Positions 33,501 to 40,263 of a stretch of DNA of 50,718 bases are shown piece by piece. The translations under genes were made by a program, and so were the position numbers. This DNA is from Knoellia aerolata DSM 18566. Lineage in GTDB: Bacteria > Actinomycetota > Actinomycetes > Actinomycetales > Dermatophilaceae. The DNA is taken from the NCBI RefSeq assembly GCF_000768695.1, contig NZ_AVPL01000024.1, forward strand, positions 1 through 50,718, written 5' to 3'. The notes beneath the pieces are model-generated. The model was not told where the DNA came from. It saw nothing but the letters and a program-made list of their open reading frames with translations, and made no database searches. Within the stretch, counting starts at the first letter, position 1. Each line of letters opens with the position of its first letter.

Positions 33501-33721
33501 CCGGCGAGGTCGACCTCGACGCTCGCGGGCTGCGGTGCCCGCTGCCGGTCATCGAGCTCGCCCGCCTCGCGCGCGACCTTCCGCCCGGCCGCACCCTGGT
33601 GGCGCTGGCCGACGACCCGGCCGCCGAGGCCGACATCCCGGCGTGGGCCCGGATGCGCGGACACACGGTGACGCTCGAGCGCCGGGGTGCGCACACGGCA
33701 TACGTCGTCGTGCTCGGCTGA
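33497..33721 (+). CDS. TusA/SirA-like sulfur-carrier protein
   Basis: This 74-residue protein begins with the family signature LDARGLRCPLPVIELAR, whose CPxP cysteine carries the persulfide, and ends in the expected beta strand. In E. coli TusA accepts sulfur from IscS and passes it on for tRNA thiolation and cofactors. Here it is translationally coupled (GTGA overlap) to the PLP-less desulfurase-like protein, so the two probably act together in sulfur transfer. It carries an octamer copy at 33696-33703, read Ala-Tyr. It is convergent with aat six bases away. Confidence 0.9.
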   Translation: MTGEVDLDARGLRCPLPVIELARLARDLPPGRTLVALADDPAAEADIPAWARMRGHTVTLERRGAHTAYVVVLG

Positions 33722-33727
33722 GCAGGT

Positions 33728-34426
33728 CTAGGACGAGCCGAAGTCGATCGGCGGGGCGTGCAGCGCCTCCGCCAGCGCGTCGAGGTAGCGCTCGCGCGGC
33801 CACTCGGCCACCCCGAGCCGCTGCAGGTGCTCGGTGGCCCACTGCACGTCGATGATGCGGCGCGGGTCGCCGTCGGCCCGGACGAGGTCCACGAGGGCGG
33901 CCAGCGCGACCTTGGATGCGTCCCGCTCGGCGTGGAACATCGACTCGCCGGCGAACAGCCCCCCGATCGCGATGCCGTAGAGCCCTCCCACGAGCCGGTC
34001 CTCGCGCCAGGTCTCGATGCTGTGCGCCCAGCCCAGCCGGTGCAGCTCGGCGTAGGCCGCGGCGATCTCGTCGGTGATCCACCGCCCCTCACGCTCGGGG
34101 TCGCCGCACCGGCGCACGACCTCCTGGAACGCGGTGTCCACCCGGATCTCGAAGCGGGCGCGGGCCTTCCTCAGCGAGCGTCGCTCGCGGAACGCATCGG
34201 GGTCGAGGACACCCCGGGGCTGCGGCGACCACCACCCGAGGGGGCGACCGCCGTCGACGCCGAGCCCCATGGGGAACAGGCCCGCGCGGTAGGCCGCGAG
34301 CACCGTTCCGGGGGCGAGGTCGGCGCCGGCCCCGACGAGGTCGTCGTCGGGCGTGGGCCGGAGGCGGCCGAGCTCCCACTCGCTGGGAGGCGGCTCGACC
34401 GGCGGGAAGGGCACGGGCACGGGCAC
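33728..34426 (-). CDS. aat: Leucyl/phenylalanyl-tRNA-protein transferase
   Basis: This protein of about 232 residues adds Leu or Phe from aminoacyl-tRNA to N-terminal basic residues, marking proteins for ClpS/ClpAP degradation. Family blocks are GTVLAAYRAGLFPMG, LGWWSPQPRGVLDPD, AYAELHRLGWAHSIETW, GGLYGIAIGGLFAGESMF and IDVQWATEHLQRLG. GTG 34426 is chosen: it gives the normal length and avoids a 53-base overlap with adoK; two further GTGs follow at six-base steps (34420, 34414). It lies downstream of adoK on the same strand. Confidence 0.93.
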   Translation of the reverse strand: MPVPVPFPPVEPPPSEWELGRLRPTPDDDLVGAGADLAPGTVLAAYRAGLFPMGLGVDGGRPLGWWSPQPRGVLDPDAFRERRSLRKARARFEIRVDTAFQEVVRRCGDPEREGRWITDEIAAAYAELHRLGWAHSIETWREDRLVGGLYGIAIGGLFAGESMFHAERDASKVALAALVDLVRADGDPRRIIDVQWATEHLQRLGVAEWPRERYLDALAEALHAPPIDFGSS

Positions 34427-34436
34427 GGTCGTGTGG

Positions 34437-35417
34437 TCAGTGCCCCGCGACGGTGATGTGCGGCTCGACGTCGGCGGCCGAGTCGTCACCGTAGGCCCGG
34501 GCGAGCCGGTCGAGGAAGGCGCGCTTGTCGAGCGTGTACTCCTGGGTCCCGACGGTCTCGAGGACGTAGGTCGCGAGGAGCGAGCCGATCTCGGCGCAGC
34601 GCCGGTGGTGCAGGCCCGCGGAGAGCCCGGTGAGGAAGCCGGCCCGGAAGGCGTCGCCGACGCCGGTGGGGTCGGCGCGGCGCGCCTCGAGCGCGATGGG
34701 GACCTCGATCGGCTCCTCGCCGCGGGTCGTGATGACGGCGCCGTTCTTGCCCTTCGTGGTGACCCGGGTCGTCACCTGGGCGTCGATGTCGGCCTCGCTC
34801 CAGCCGGTCTTCTGCTCGGTGAGGTGCGCCTCGTACTCGTTGGTGAAGAGGTAGTCGGCGCCCTCGATGAGCCGGCGGATGAACGGCCCGTCCGCGAAGG
34901 CGAGCTGTTGGGAGGGGTCGGCGACGAAGGTGATGCCGCGGGTGCGGCACTCCTCGGTGTGGCGCAGCATCGCCTCCGGGTCGTTGGCGCCGATGAGGAC
35001 GAGGTCGAGACCCTGATCGGCGATCGGCCCGAGCTCGATGAGACGGGCCTCGCTCATCGCACCGGCGTAGAACGTCGCCATCTGGGCCATGTCGTCGTCG
35101 GTGGTGCAGACGAAGCGCGCGGTGTGCCGGGAGTCGGAGACGTGGACGTGGTCGCAGTTCACGCCGTGGCGGGTCAGCCAGCTCCGGTAGTCGGCGAAGT
35201 CCTCCCCGGCCGCACCGACGAGCAGCGGCCGCTGCCCGAGAGCGGCCATGCCGAAGCAGATGTTGCCCGCGACTCCCCCGCGCCGGATCTCGAGCGTGTC
35301 CGCGAGGAAGGACACCGAGATCTTGTCGAGCTGCTCGACGACGAGGGAGTCGGCGAAGCGGCCGCGGAAGGTCATGAGGTGGTCGGTCGCGATGGACCCG
35401 GTGACTGCGATGCGCAC
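34437..35417 (-). CDS. adoK: PfkB-family carbohydrate/adenosine kinase
   Basis: This 326-residue ribokinase-fold enzyme shows the N-terminal GSIATDHLM, the glycine pair RRGGVAGNICFGMAALG, and the PfkB signature 2 DPTGVGDAFRAGF with the catalytic aspartate. Position relative to ctaC and the ErpA/glycerate kinase genes matches M. tuberculosis Rv2202c, characterised as adenosine kinase, so adenosine salvage is the best guess; another sugar or nucleoside is possible. The start is GTG, six bases after TAGGTT, so probably leaderless. Confidence 0.88.
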   Translation of the reverse strand: MRIAVTGSIATDHLMTFRGRFADSLVVEQLDKISVSFLADTLEIRRGGVAGNICFGMAALGQRPLLVGAAGEDFADYRSWLTRHGVNCDHVHVSDSRHTARFVCTTDDDMAQMATFYAGAMSEARLIELGPIADQGLDLVLIGANDPEAMLRHTEECRTRGITFVADPSQQLAFADGPFIRRLIEGADYLFTNEYEAHLTEQKTGWSEADIDAQVTTRVTTKGKNGAVITTRGEEPIEVPIALEARRADPTGVGDAFRAGFLTGLSAGLHHRRCAEIGSLLATYVLETVGTQEYTLDKRAFLDRLARAYGDDSAADVEPHITVAGH

Positions 35418-35423
35418 CTCGGC

Positions 35424-35429
35424 AACCTA
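35424..35429 (-). promoter_or_regulatory. Predicted -10 of a leaderless adoK promoter
   Basis: TAGGTT on the minus strand ends six bases before GTG 35417. Confidence 0.45.
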
Positions 35430-35458
35430 CCGTCCGGCCGCGGTCTCGACATACGCAG

Positions 35459-35491
35459 GTACTTGACATTGATTAGTACTGGGCCAAGAAT
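35459..35491 (+). promoter_or_regulatory. Promoter and possible operator of the PadR gene
   Basis: TTGACA (35463-35468), a 17-base spacer and AAGAAT (35486-35491) form a good promoter whose -10 ends six bases before the ATG. GTACT (35459-35463) and AGTAC (35475-35479) are inverted repeats that overlap the -35, fitting PadR autorepression. The stretch is noticeably AT-richer than its surroundings. Confidence 0.6.
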
Positions 35492-35497
35492 GCTCCC

Positions 35498-35854
35498 ATG
35501 CCCGCCCACGACCCGCAGATGCTCAAGGGAGTCCTCGGACTCCTCCTCCTGAGCATGCTCTCGACGGGCGACCAGTACGGATACGGGATCGTCACCCAGC
35601 TCCGGGTCGCCGGCTTCGACGACCTGGCCGAGGGGACGGTCTATCCCGCCCTCACCCGACTCGAGGCCGCGGGGTTCCTCGAGTCCTACCTCCTGCGCAG
35701 CGACTCCGGGCCCGCGCGGAAGTACTACCGGCTCACCGATACCGGCCACGCCGAGCTCGCCCACCGCCAGACGGCGTGGAACGGCCTCGTCCGGTCGGTG
35801 GAGACCGCCACCGCCGCCGTCAGCGCCGCACTCACGACAGGGGAAACCGCATGA
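35498..35854 (+). CDS. PadR-family transcriptional regulator
   Basis: This 118-residue winged helix-turn-helix protein shows LKGVLGLLLLSMLSTGDQYGYGI (helix 1-2), EGTVYPALTRLEAAGFL (recognition helix) and KYYRLTDTGHAEL (wing), the PadR signature, with a short C-terminal dimerisation helix. PadR proteins usually repress their own operon, often together with membrane-protein genes. It overlaps the next gene as ATGA, so the pair forms one operon. Confidence 0.93.
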   Translation: MPAHDPQMLKGVLGLLLLSMLSTGDQYGYGIVTQLRVAGFDDLAEGTVYPALTRLEAAGFLESYLLRSDSGPARKYYRLTDTGHAELAHRQTAWNGLVRSVETATAAVSAALTTGETA

Positions 35855-36414
35855 CCGTCCTGGACCGACTTCGCATCGAGAACGCCGTCCTCCGCTACGA
35901 CTTCTGGCTCGAGATGCGCGGGGTGCGCGGCTCGAGGCGGCGCGAGCTGCGCCGCGAGCTGCGGGCCAACCTCGGCGCGGCCAGCGCGGACGTGGGCACC
36001 ACGCGCGCCCTCTTCGGCATCGGCTCCCCCAAGGGACTCGCCTACGCCGCCACGGACACCAACCCCTCCCGGCCCCGGTGGTCGCAGGCGGCGATCTGGG
36101 CCTCGGTGGCCTTCGGGCTCGTCGCCTTCGCGTGCCTCTTCACGGCGATCGCGTTCACCGCGGGGGTGGAGGCCAGCGGGGTCACGGGACGGGCCGTGCG
36201 CGGGTTCGTCTTCCCCTGGTTCGGGGTCGACTTCTCGGCGCGCGTGGAGGCGGACGGCGGCGGGTTCTCGACCGGGGCCGGGGGCGTGGGCACGTGGTTC
36301 CTCGGCGTGCCGCTCCTCGTCTTCCTCCTCGTCGCGCAGCCGTGGCGTCTCCTGCGCCGGCAGCAGCCCGCCGCCGCAGCGACGTCCACCGCACGCGCAC
36401 GCGACCGAGCCTGA
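35851..36414 (+). CDS. Membrane protein encoded with PadR, function unknown
   Basis: This 187-residue protein has a cytoplasmic N-terminal part resembling the helical segment of PadR-linked membrane proteins (RRELRRELRANLGAASADVG). It then has a helix AAIWASVAFGLVAFACLFTAI, a glycine-rich extracytoplasmic loop of about 60 residues and a second helix FLGVPLLVFLLVAQ. It is co-translated with the PadR regulator and so is probably its main target. No catalytic motif is visible. It may take part in envelope stress responses, by analogy only. Confidence 0.75.
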   Translation: MTVLDRLRIENAVLRYDFWLEMRGVRGSRRRELRRELRANLGAASADVGTTRALFGIGSPKGLAYAATDTNPSRPRWSQAAIWASVAFGLVAFACLFTAIAFTAGVEASGVTGRAVRGFVFPWFGVDFSARVEADGGGFSTGAGGVGTWFLGVPLLVFLLVAQPWRLLRRQQPAAAATSTARARDRA

Positions 36415-36472
36415 GCAGTCGCCGACTGCGACCCACCGCGGGCATCACCGCCCTTGTCCGCCGCGGATCGAG

Positions 36473-36487
36473 CGAGCAGAGTGCTCG
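36473..36487. promoter_or_regulatory. Short palindrome before the flavodoxin-like reductase
   Basis: CGAGCA-GAG-TGCTCG is a perfect six-base inverted repeat ending two bases before ATG 36490. It could be an operator or a 5'-end hairpin; chance is possible. Confidence 0.35.
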
Positions 36488-36489
36488 AC

Positions 36490-37215
36490 ATGGACACACC
36501 CCGCTGGCAGGACGCCGACTTCACGGGCCTTCGGGCCATCGTCTTCAACTGCACCCTCAAGCGCTCTCCCGAGAAGAGCCACACGCAGGGGCTCATCGAC
36601 GTGAGCACCGCGATCATGCAGAAGCACGGCGTCGACGTGGAGGTGCTGCGCGTCGTCGACCACGACATCGCCACCGGCGTCTACCCCGACATGACCGAGC
36701 ACGGCTGGGCGAGCGACGCGTGGCCCGAGATCTGGGAGCGGGTGCGGGCCAGCGACATCCTCGTCATCGCCGGCCCGATCTGGCTCGGCGACAACTCGAG
36801 CGTCACCAAGCGGGTCATCGAGCGGCTCTACGCCATGAGCGGGCTGACCAACGAGCAGGGCCAGTACATCTACTACGGCAAGGTCGGCGGCGCCATCATC
36901 ACCGGCAACGAGGACGGCATCAAGCACTGCGCGTCCAACATCCTCTACAGCCTCCAGCACCTCGGCTGCACGATCCCGCCGAACGCCGACGCCGGCTGGA
37001 TCGGCGAGGCCGGGCCGGGCCCCTCGTACCTCGACGAGGGCAGCGGCGGCCCCGAGAACGAGTTCACCCAGCGCAACACGACGTTCATGACGTGGAACCT
37101 CATGCACCTCGCCCGGCTGCTCAAGGAGCGAGGCGGCTTCCCCACCGGCGGCAACGAGCGGGTCCAGTGGGACCAGGGCGTGAACTTCGACCACCCCAAC
37201 CCCGAGTACCGCTGA
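36490..37215 (+). CDS. Flavodoxin-fold NAD(P)H-dependent FMN reductase family protein
   Basis: This 241-residue protein opens with RAIVFNCTLKRSPEKSHT, the FMN phosphate-binding loop of the FMN-reductase/flavodoxin-like group. ILVIAGPIWLGDNSS follows, then YGKVGGAIITGNEDGIKHCA, both lining the flavin site in this family. Likely a quinone, azo or FMN reductase; the physiological substrate is unknown. ATG 36490 is used because the earlier in-frame ATG only adds an unstructured stretch. It is a single gene ended by a strong hairpin. Confidence 0.85.
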   Translation: MDTPRWQDADFTGLRAIVFNCTLKRSPEKSHTQGLIDVSTAIMQKHGVDVEVLRVVDHDIATGVYPDMTEHGWASDAWPEIWERVRASDILVIAGPIWLGDNSSVTKRVIERLYAMSGLTNEQGQYIYYGKVGGAIITGNEDGIKHCASNILYSLQHLGCTIPPNADAGWIGEAGPGPSYLDEGSGGPENEFTQRNTTFMTWNLMHLARLLKERGGFPTGGNERVQWDQGVNFDHPNPEYR

Positions 37216-37216
37216 G

Positions 37217-37273
37217 GCCCGAAACGGCGGCTGCGGGACCGATGTGATCGGTCCCGCAGCCGCCGTTTCGGGC
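37217..37273. terminator. Perfect 27-bp inverted repeat, bidirectional terminator
   Basis: Arms 37217-37243 and 37247-37273 are perfectly complementary over 27 bases around a GTG loop, starting two bases past the reductase stop and ending 22 bases before the erpA stop. This is the strongest simple hairpin in the window. Confidence 0.85.
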
Positions 37274-37295
37274 AATAAGTCGCCGTGGGTTCGGC

Positions 37296-37670
37296 TCAGC
37301 CGAAGCTGTCACCGCAGGCGCAGGAGCTGCCGGCGTTGGGGTTGTCGATGGTGAAACCCTGCTTCTCGATGGTGTCGGAGAAGTCGATCGTCGCGCCCTC
37401 GAGGTAGGGGCCGCTCATGCGGTCGACGACGACCTCGACACCGTCGAAGTCGCGGACGAGGTCACCGTCGAGGCTGCGCTCGTCGAAGTAGAGCTGGTAG
37501 ATGAGGCCGGAGCAGCCGCCGGGCTGCACTCCGACGCGCAGGCGCAGGTCGTCGCGACCCTCCTGCTCGAGGAGCGAGCGGACCTTGCCGGCCGCGAGGT
37601 CGGTGAGGAGGACGCCGTGTGCGGGCGCCTCGGTGGTGGTCTCGGGGGCCTGGGTGTCGAGCTCGCTCAT
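37296..37670 (-). CDS. erpA: Iron-sulfur cluster insertion protein, ErpA/HesB family
   Basis: This 124-residue A-type carrier has the three conserved cysteines: one in GVQPGGCSGLIY and two in GSSCACGDSF at the C terminus. It would deliver Fe-S clusters to targets such as the Rieske protein and NadA encoded nearby. An unstructured acidic/threonine-rich N terminus of about 18 residues precedes the domain. AGGAG precedes the ATG. The 118 bases between it and the glycerate kinase end hold its 5' region and nothing else that I recognise. Confidence 0.93.
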   Translation of the reverse strand: MSELDTQAPETTTEAPAHGVLLTDLAAGKVRSLLEQEGRDDLRLRVGVQPGGCSGLIYQLYFDERSLDGDLVRDFDGVEVVVDRMSGPYLEGATIDFSDTIEKQGFTIDNPNAGSSCACGDSFG

Positions 37671-37788
37671 GGGTGACTCCTGTGCTGCGTCGGGGCTCGG
37701 GTGGTCTGTCGTCGTGCATCAGGTCGCAACGGTCCGCAACCCTCGTCTGTTCCCGTTCGTCCCCCCAGAGTACGTCCCCTCGGGAGGA

Positions 37789-38952
37789 TCACCGAGCAGG
37801 GGACCACGTCCTGGCCACCCGCGCGGCGCGGGCGCGGAGCGTCCCCACCGGGTCGAGCATGGCCGCCTCGAGCTCCGCGGGCGTCTCCGCGACGGCATAC
37901 GCCCCGCTGATCCCGAGGCCCATGGTCTCCCGGCGCCCGACGAGGACCTGACCCGCGAGGACGACGGTGGGCAGCCCTGCGCCGAGGGCGGCCTCCGCCA
38001 CCCCGGACGCGACCTTGCCGCTGAGGCTCTGCCAGTCGAAGGTCCCCTCCCCCGTCACGACGAGGTCGCTGCCCGAGATGACGTCGTGGAAGCCGACCGC
38101 GTCGAGCACGAGCTGGACCCCGCTGACCCGGTGCCCGCCGAGCAGCATGAGGGCGTAGCCGAGGCCCCCGGCCGCGCCGGCACCGGGCTCGCGCTCGAGG
38201 CGGCGCGGTGCGCCGGTGAGCAGGTCCGTGGGGGCGGGCACGGTGCGCGCGACGATCTCGGAGAACCGACCCAGGGCCGCCTCGAGCTCCTGCGCGACCT
38301 CGGGGGTGGCCCCCTTCTGCGGGGAGAACACCGCACTCGCGCCCTTGAAGCCGAGGAGCGGGTTGTCGACGTCGCTGGCGATGACGAGCTCGACGTCCGC
38401 GAGCTCGCCGCGCACGGCGAGCAGGCCGGACAGGGCGTCGTCGGGGGCCGTCGCGAGGGCGCTCCCACCGCGGGCGAGGCTCTCGGCCGGGCCCGCGCCG
38501 AGGGCCGCGAGCATCCCCGCCCCGCCGTCGTTGGTGCCGCTGCCGCCGAGGCCGACGACGATGCGGCGCGGCTGCTCGGTGAGGGCGGCCCGCACGAGCT
38601 GGCCGACCCCCCACGTGCTCGTGAGGGCGGGGTTGCGCTCGTCCGCCGCCAGGAGGTGCAGTCCAGCGGCCTGCGCCGACTCGACGTATGCCGTCCGGTC
38701 CCCGGGGTCGCCCGTGACGAGGACCGCTGCGGGCACCTCCCGCCCAAGCGGGTCGCTCACGGTGAGGGCGACGGTGGTCCCGCCGAGGGCGTGCGCGAGG
38801 ACGTCGAGGAAGCCGGGGCCCCCGTCGGACAGGGGCAGCAGGGTCAGGGTGTCGCCCGGGGCCGTGTCGTGCCAGCCGGCCGCCATCGCCTCCGCGGCCT
38901 GGGTGGCGGTGAGGGTTCCGGTGAAGCAGTCCGGAGCGATGACGACGTGCAC
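37789..38952 (-). CDS. glxK: Glycerate kinase
   Basis: This 387-residue kinase of the GlxK/GarK family phosphorylates D-glycerate. Family blocks are VIAPDCFTGTLTATQAAEAM, LPLSDGGPGF (usually DGGEG, here DGGPG), VVGLGGSGTNDGGAGMLAALG, PGAGAAGGLGYALM and VVTGEGTFDWQS. The GTG at 38952 is chosen because the domain begins right after it and TAGCGT lies seven bases upstream. It is divergent from nadA. It carries octamer copies at 37893-37900 and 38686-38693. Confidence 0.92.
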   Translation of the reverse strand: MHVVIAPDCFTGTLTATQAAEAMAAGWHDTAPGDTLTLLPLSDGGPGFLDVLAHALGGTTVALTVSDPLGREVPAAVLVTGDPGDRTAYVESAQAAGLHLLAADERNPALTSTWGVGQLVRAALTEQPRRIVVGLGGSGTNDGGAGMLAALGAGPAESLARGGSALATAPDDALSGLLAVRGELADVELVIASDVDNPLLGFKGASAVFSPQKGATPEVAQELEAALGRFSEIVARTVPAPTDLLTGAPRRLEREPGAGAAGGLGYALMLLGGHRVSGVQLVLDAVGFHDVISGSDLVVTGEGTFDWQSLSGKVASGVAEAALGAGLPTVVLAGQVLVGRRETMGLGISGAYAVAETPAELEAAMLDPVGTLRARAARVARTWSPAR

Positions 38953-38959
38953 GGAACGA

Positions 38960-38965
38960 ACGCTA
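38960..38965 (-). promoter_or_regulatory. Predicted -10 of a leaderless glxK promoter
   Basis: TAGCGT on the minus strand ends seven bases before GTG 38952. A CGAACG-CTAG-CGAACG direct repeat (38957-38972) covers it. Confidence 0.45.
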
Positions 38966-39029
38966 GCGAACGACCGGCGCCGCCCGTCGCCGTGGTCGTG
39001 ACCGTCGGGCCGATCACCACCCGGCCACG

Positions 39030-39040
39030 CGGCATACGAT
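39030..39040 (+). promoter_or_regulatory. nadA -10 element overlapping an octamer copy
   Basis: CGGCATAC (39030-39037) runs into TACGAT (39035-39040), a -10 that ends seven bases before GTG 39048. No ribosome-binding site is present, so nadA is probably leaderless. Confidence 0.55.
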
Positions 39041-39047
39041 CGTTCTC

Positions 39048-40241
39048 GTGACGACAACGCCTGCTGCTCCGCTCCCCCTCCTCGTGCTCGGACGTGGGCG
39101 CGACCTCCACTCCGAGCGCGGTGTGGAGTGCCCCGGCGACCTGCCTGCCCCCTCGGACCCGGGCCTCGTCGAGCGCGCCCGGGCCGCGAAGGCCGCGCTC
39201 GGCGACAAGGTCTTCGTCCTGGGTCACCACTACCAGCGCGACGAGGTCATCGAGTTCGCCGACGTCACCGGAGACTCGTTCAAGCTCGCCAAGGAGGCCG
39301 CCGCCCGCCCGGACGCGCCGTGGATCGTCTTCTGCGGGGTGCACTTCATGGCCGAGTCGGCCGACATCCTCACGAGCGAGGACCAGACCGTCATCCTCCC
39401 GGACCTCGCCGCCGGGTGCTCCATGGCGGACATGGCGGCGATCGCCCAGGTGGAGGACTGCTGGGACGAGCTCGTCGAGGCCGGGGTCGCAGACGCGGTC
39501 GTGCCGGTGACCTACATGAACAGCTCGGCGGCGATCAAGGCGTTCACCGGGCGCCACGGCGGCACCGTGTGCACCTCCTCCAACGCCAGGACCGCGCTCA
39601 CCTGGGCCCTGTCCGAGCGCGGTGGCCTCGAGGGCGACGGCAAGGTCCTGTTCCTGCCCGACCAGCACCTCGGCCGCAACACGTGGGCCCGCGACCTCGG
39701 CGGCTCGCTCGACGACTGCGTCGTCTGGGACCCGCACCGCCCGCTGGGTGGGCTCACCGTCGAGGAGCTGCGTGCGGCCCGGATGATCCTCTGGCGCGGG
39801 CACTGCTCGGTGCACGGCCGGTTCACGACCGAGGCCGTCGCGGCCGCTCGCGCCACCATCCCGGGCGTGCGCGTCATCGTCCACCCGGAGTGCCGGCACG
39901 AGGTCGTCGAGCTCGCGGACGAGGTCGGATCGACCGAGCGGATCATCCAGACGATCGCCGCCGCGCCCGACGGGACGGCGTGGGCCGTCGGGACCGAGCT
40001 CAACCTCGTGCAGCGGCTCGGGCAGATGTTCCCGGCGCAGCGGATCACGTTCCTCGAGAAGAACGTCTGCTACTGCTCGACGATGAACCGGATCGACCTG
40101 CCCCACCTCGTGTGGGCGCTGGAGTCCCTCGTCGACGGACGGGTGGTCAACCCCATCCGGGTCGAGCCGCAGGTGGCCGCGGACGCCCGCGTGGCGCTGG
40201 ACCAGATGCTCGCCCTGCCCGGCGAGACGTCCAAGGACTGA
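39048..40241 (+). CDS. nadA: Quinolinate synthase A
   Basis: This 397-residue 4Fe-4S enzyme condenses iminoaspartate with dihydroxyacetone phosphate to quinolinate in NAD synthesis. Visible signatures are VFVLGHHYQRDEVIEFADVTG (substrate loop), PDLAAGCSMADMA, HPECRHEVVELAD and LEKNVCYCSTMNRIDL; the three cluster cysteines are in these last three blocks. nadB and nadC are not in the window. The start is GTG at 39048. Confidence 0.95.
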   Translation: MTTTPAAPLPLLVLGRGRDLHSERGVECPGDLPAPSDPGLVERARAAKAALGDKVFVLGHHYQRDEVIEFADVTGDSFKLAKEAAARPDAPWIVFCGVHFMAESADILTSEDQTVILPDLAAGCSMADMAAIAQVEDCWDELVEAGVADAVVPVTYMNSSAAIKAFTGRHGGTVCTSSNARTALTWALSERGGLEGDGKVLFLPDQHLGRNTWARDLGGSLDDCVVWDPHRPLGGLTVEELRAARMILWRGHCSVHGRFTTEAVAAARATIPGVRVIVHPECRHEVVELADEVGSTERIIQTIAAAPDGTAWAVGTELNLVQRLGQMFPAQRITFLEKNVCYCSTMNRIDLPHLVWALESLVDGRVVNPIRVEPQVAADARVALDQMLALPGETSKD

Positions 40242-40263
40242 CTGCCGCTGGCACCTGCAGCGC

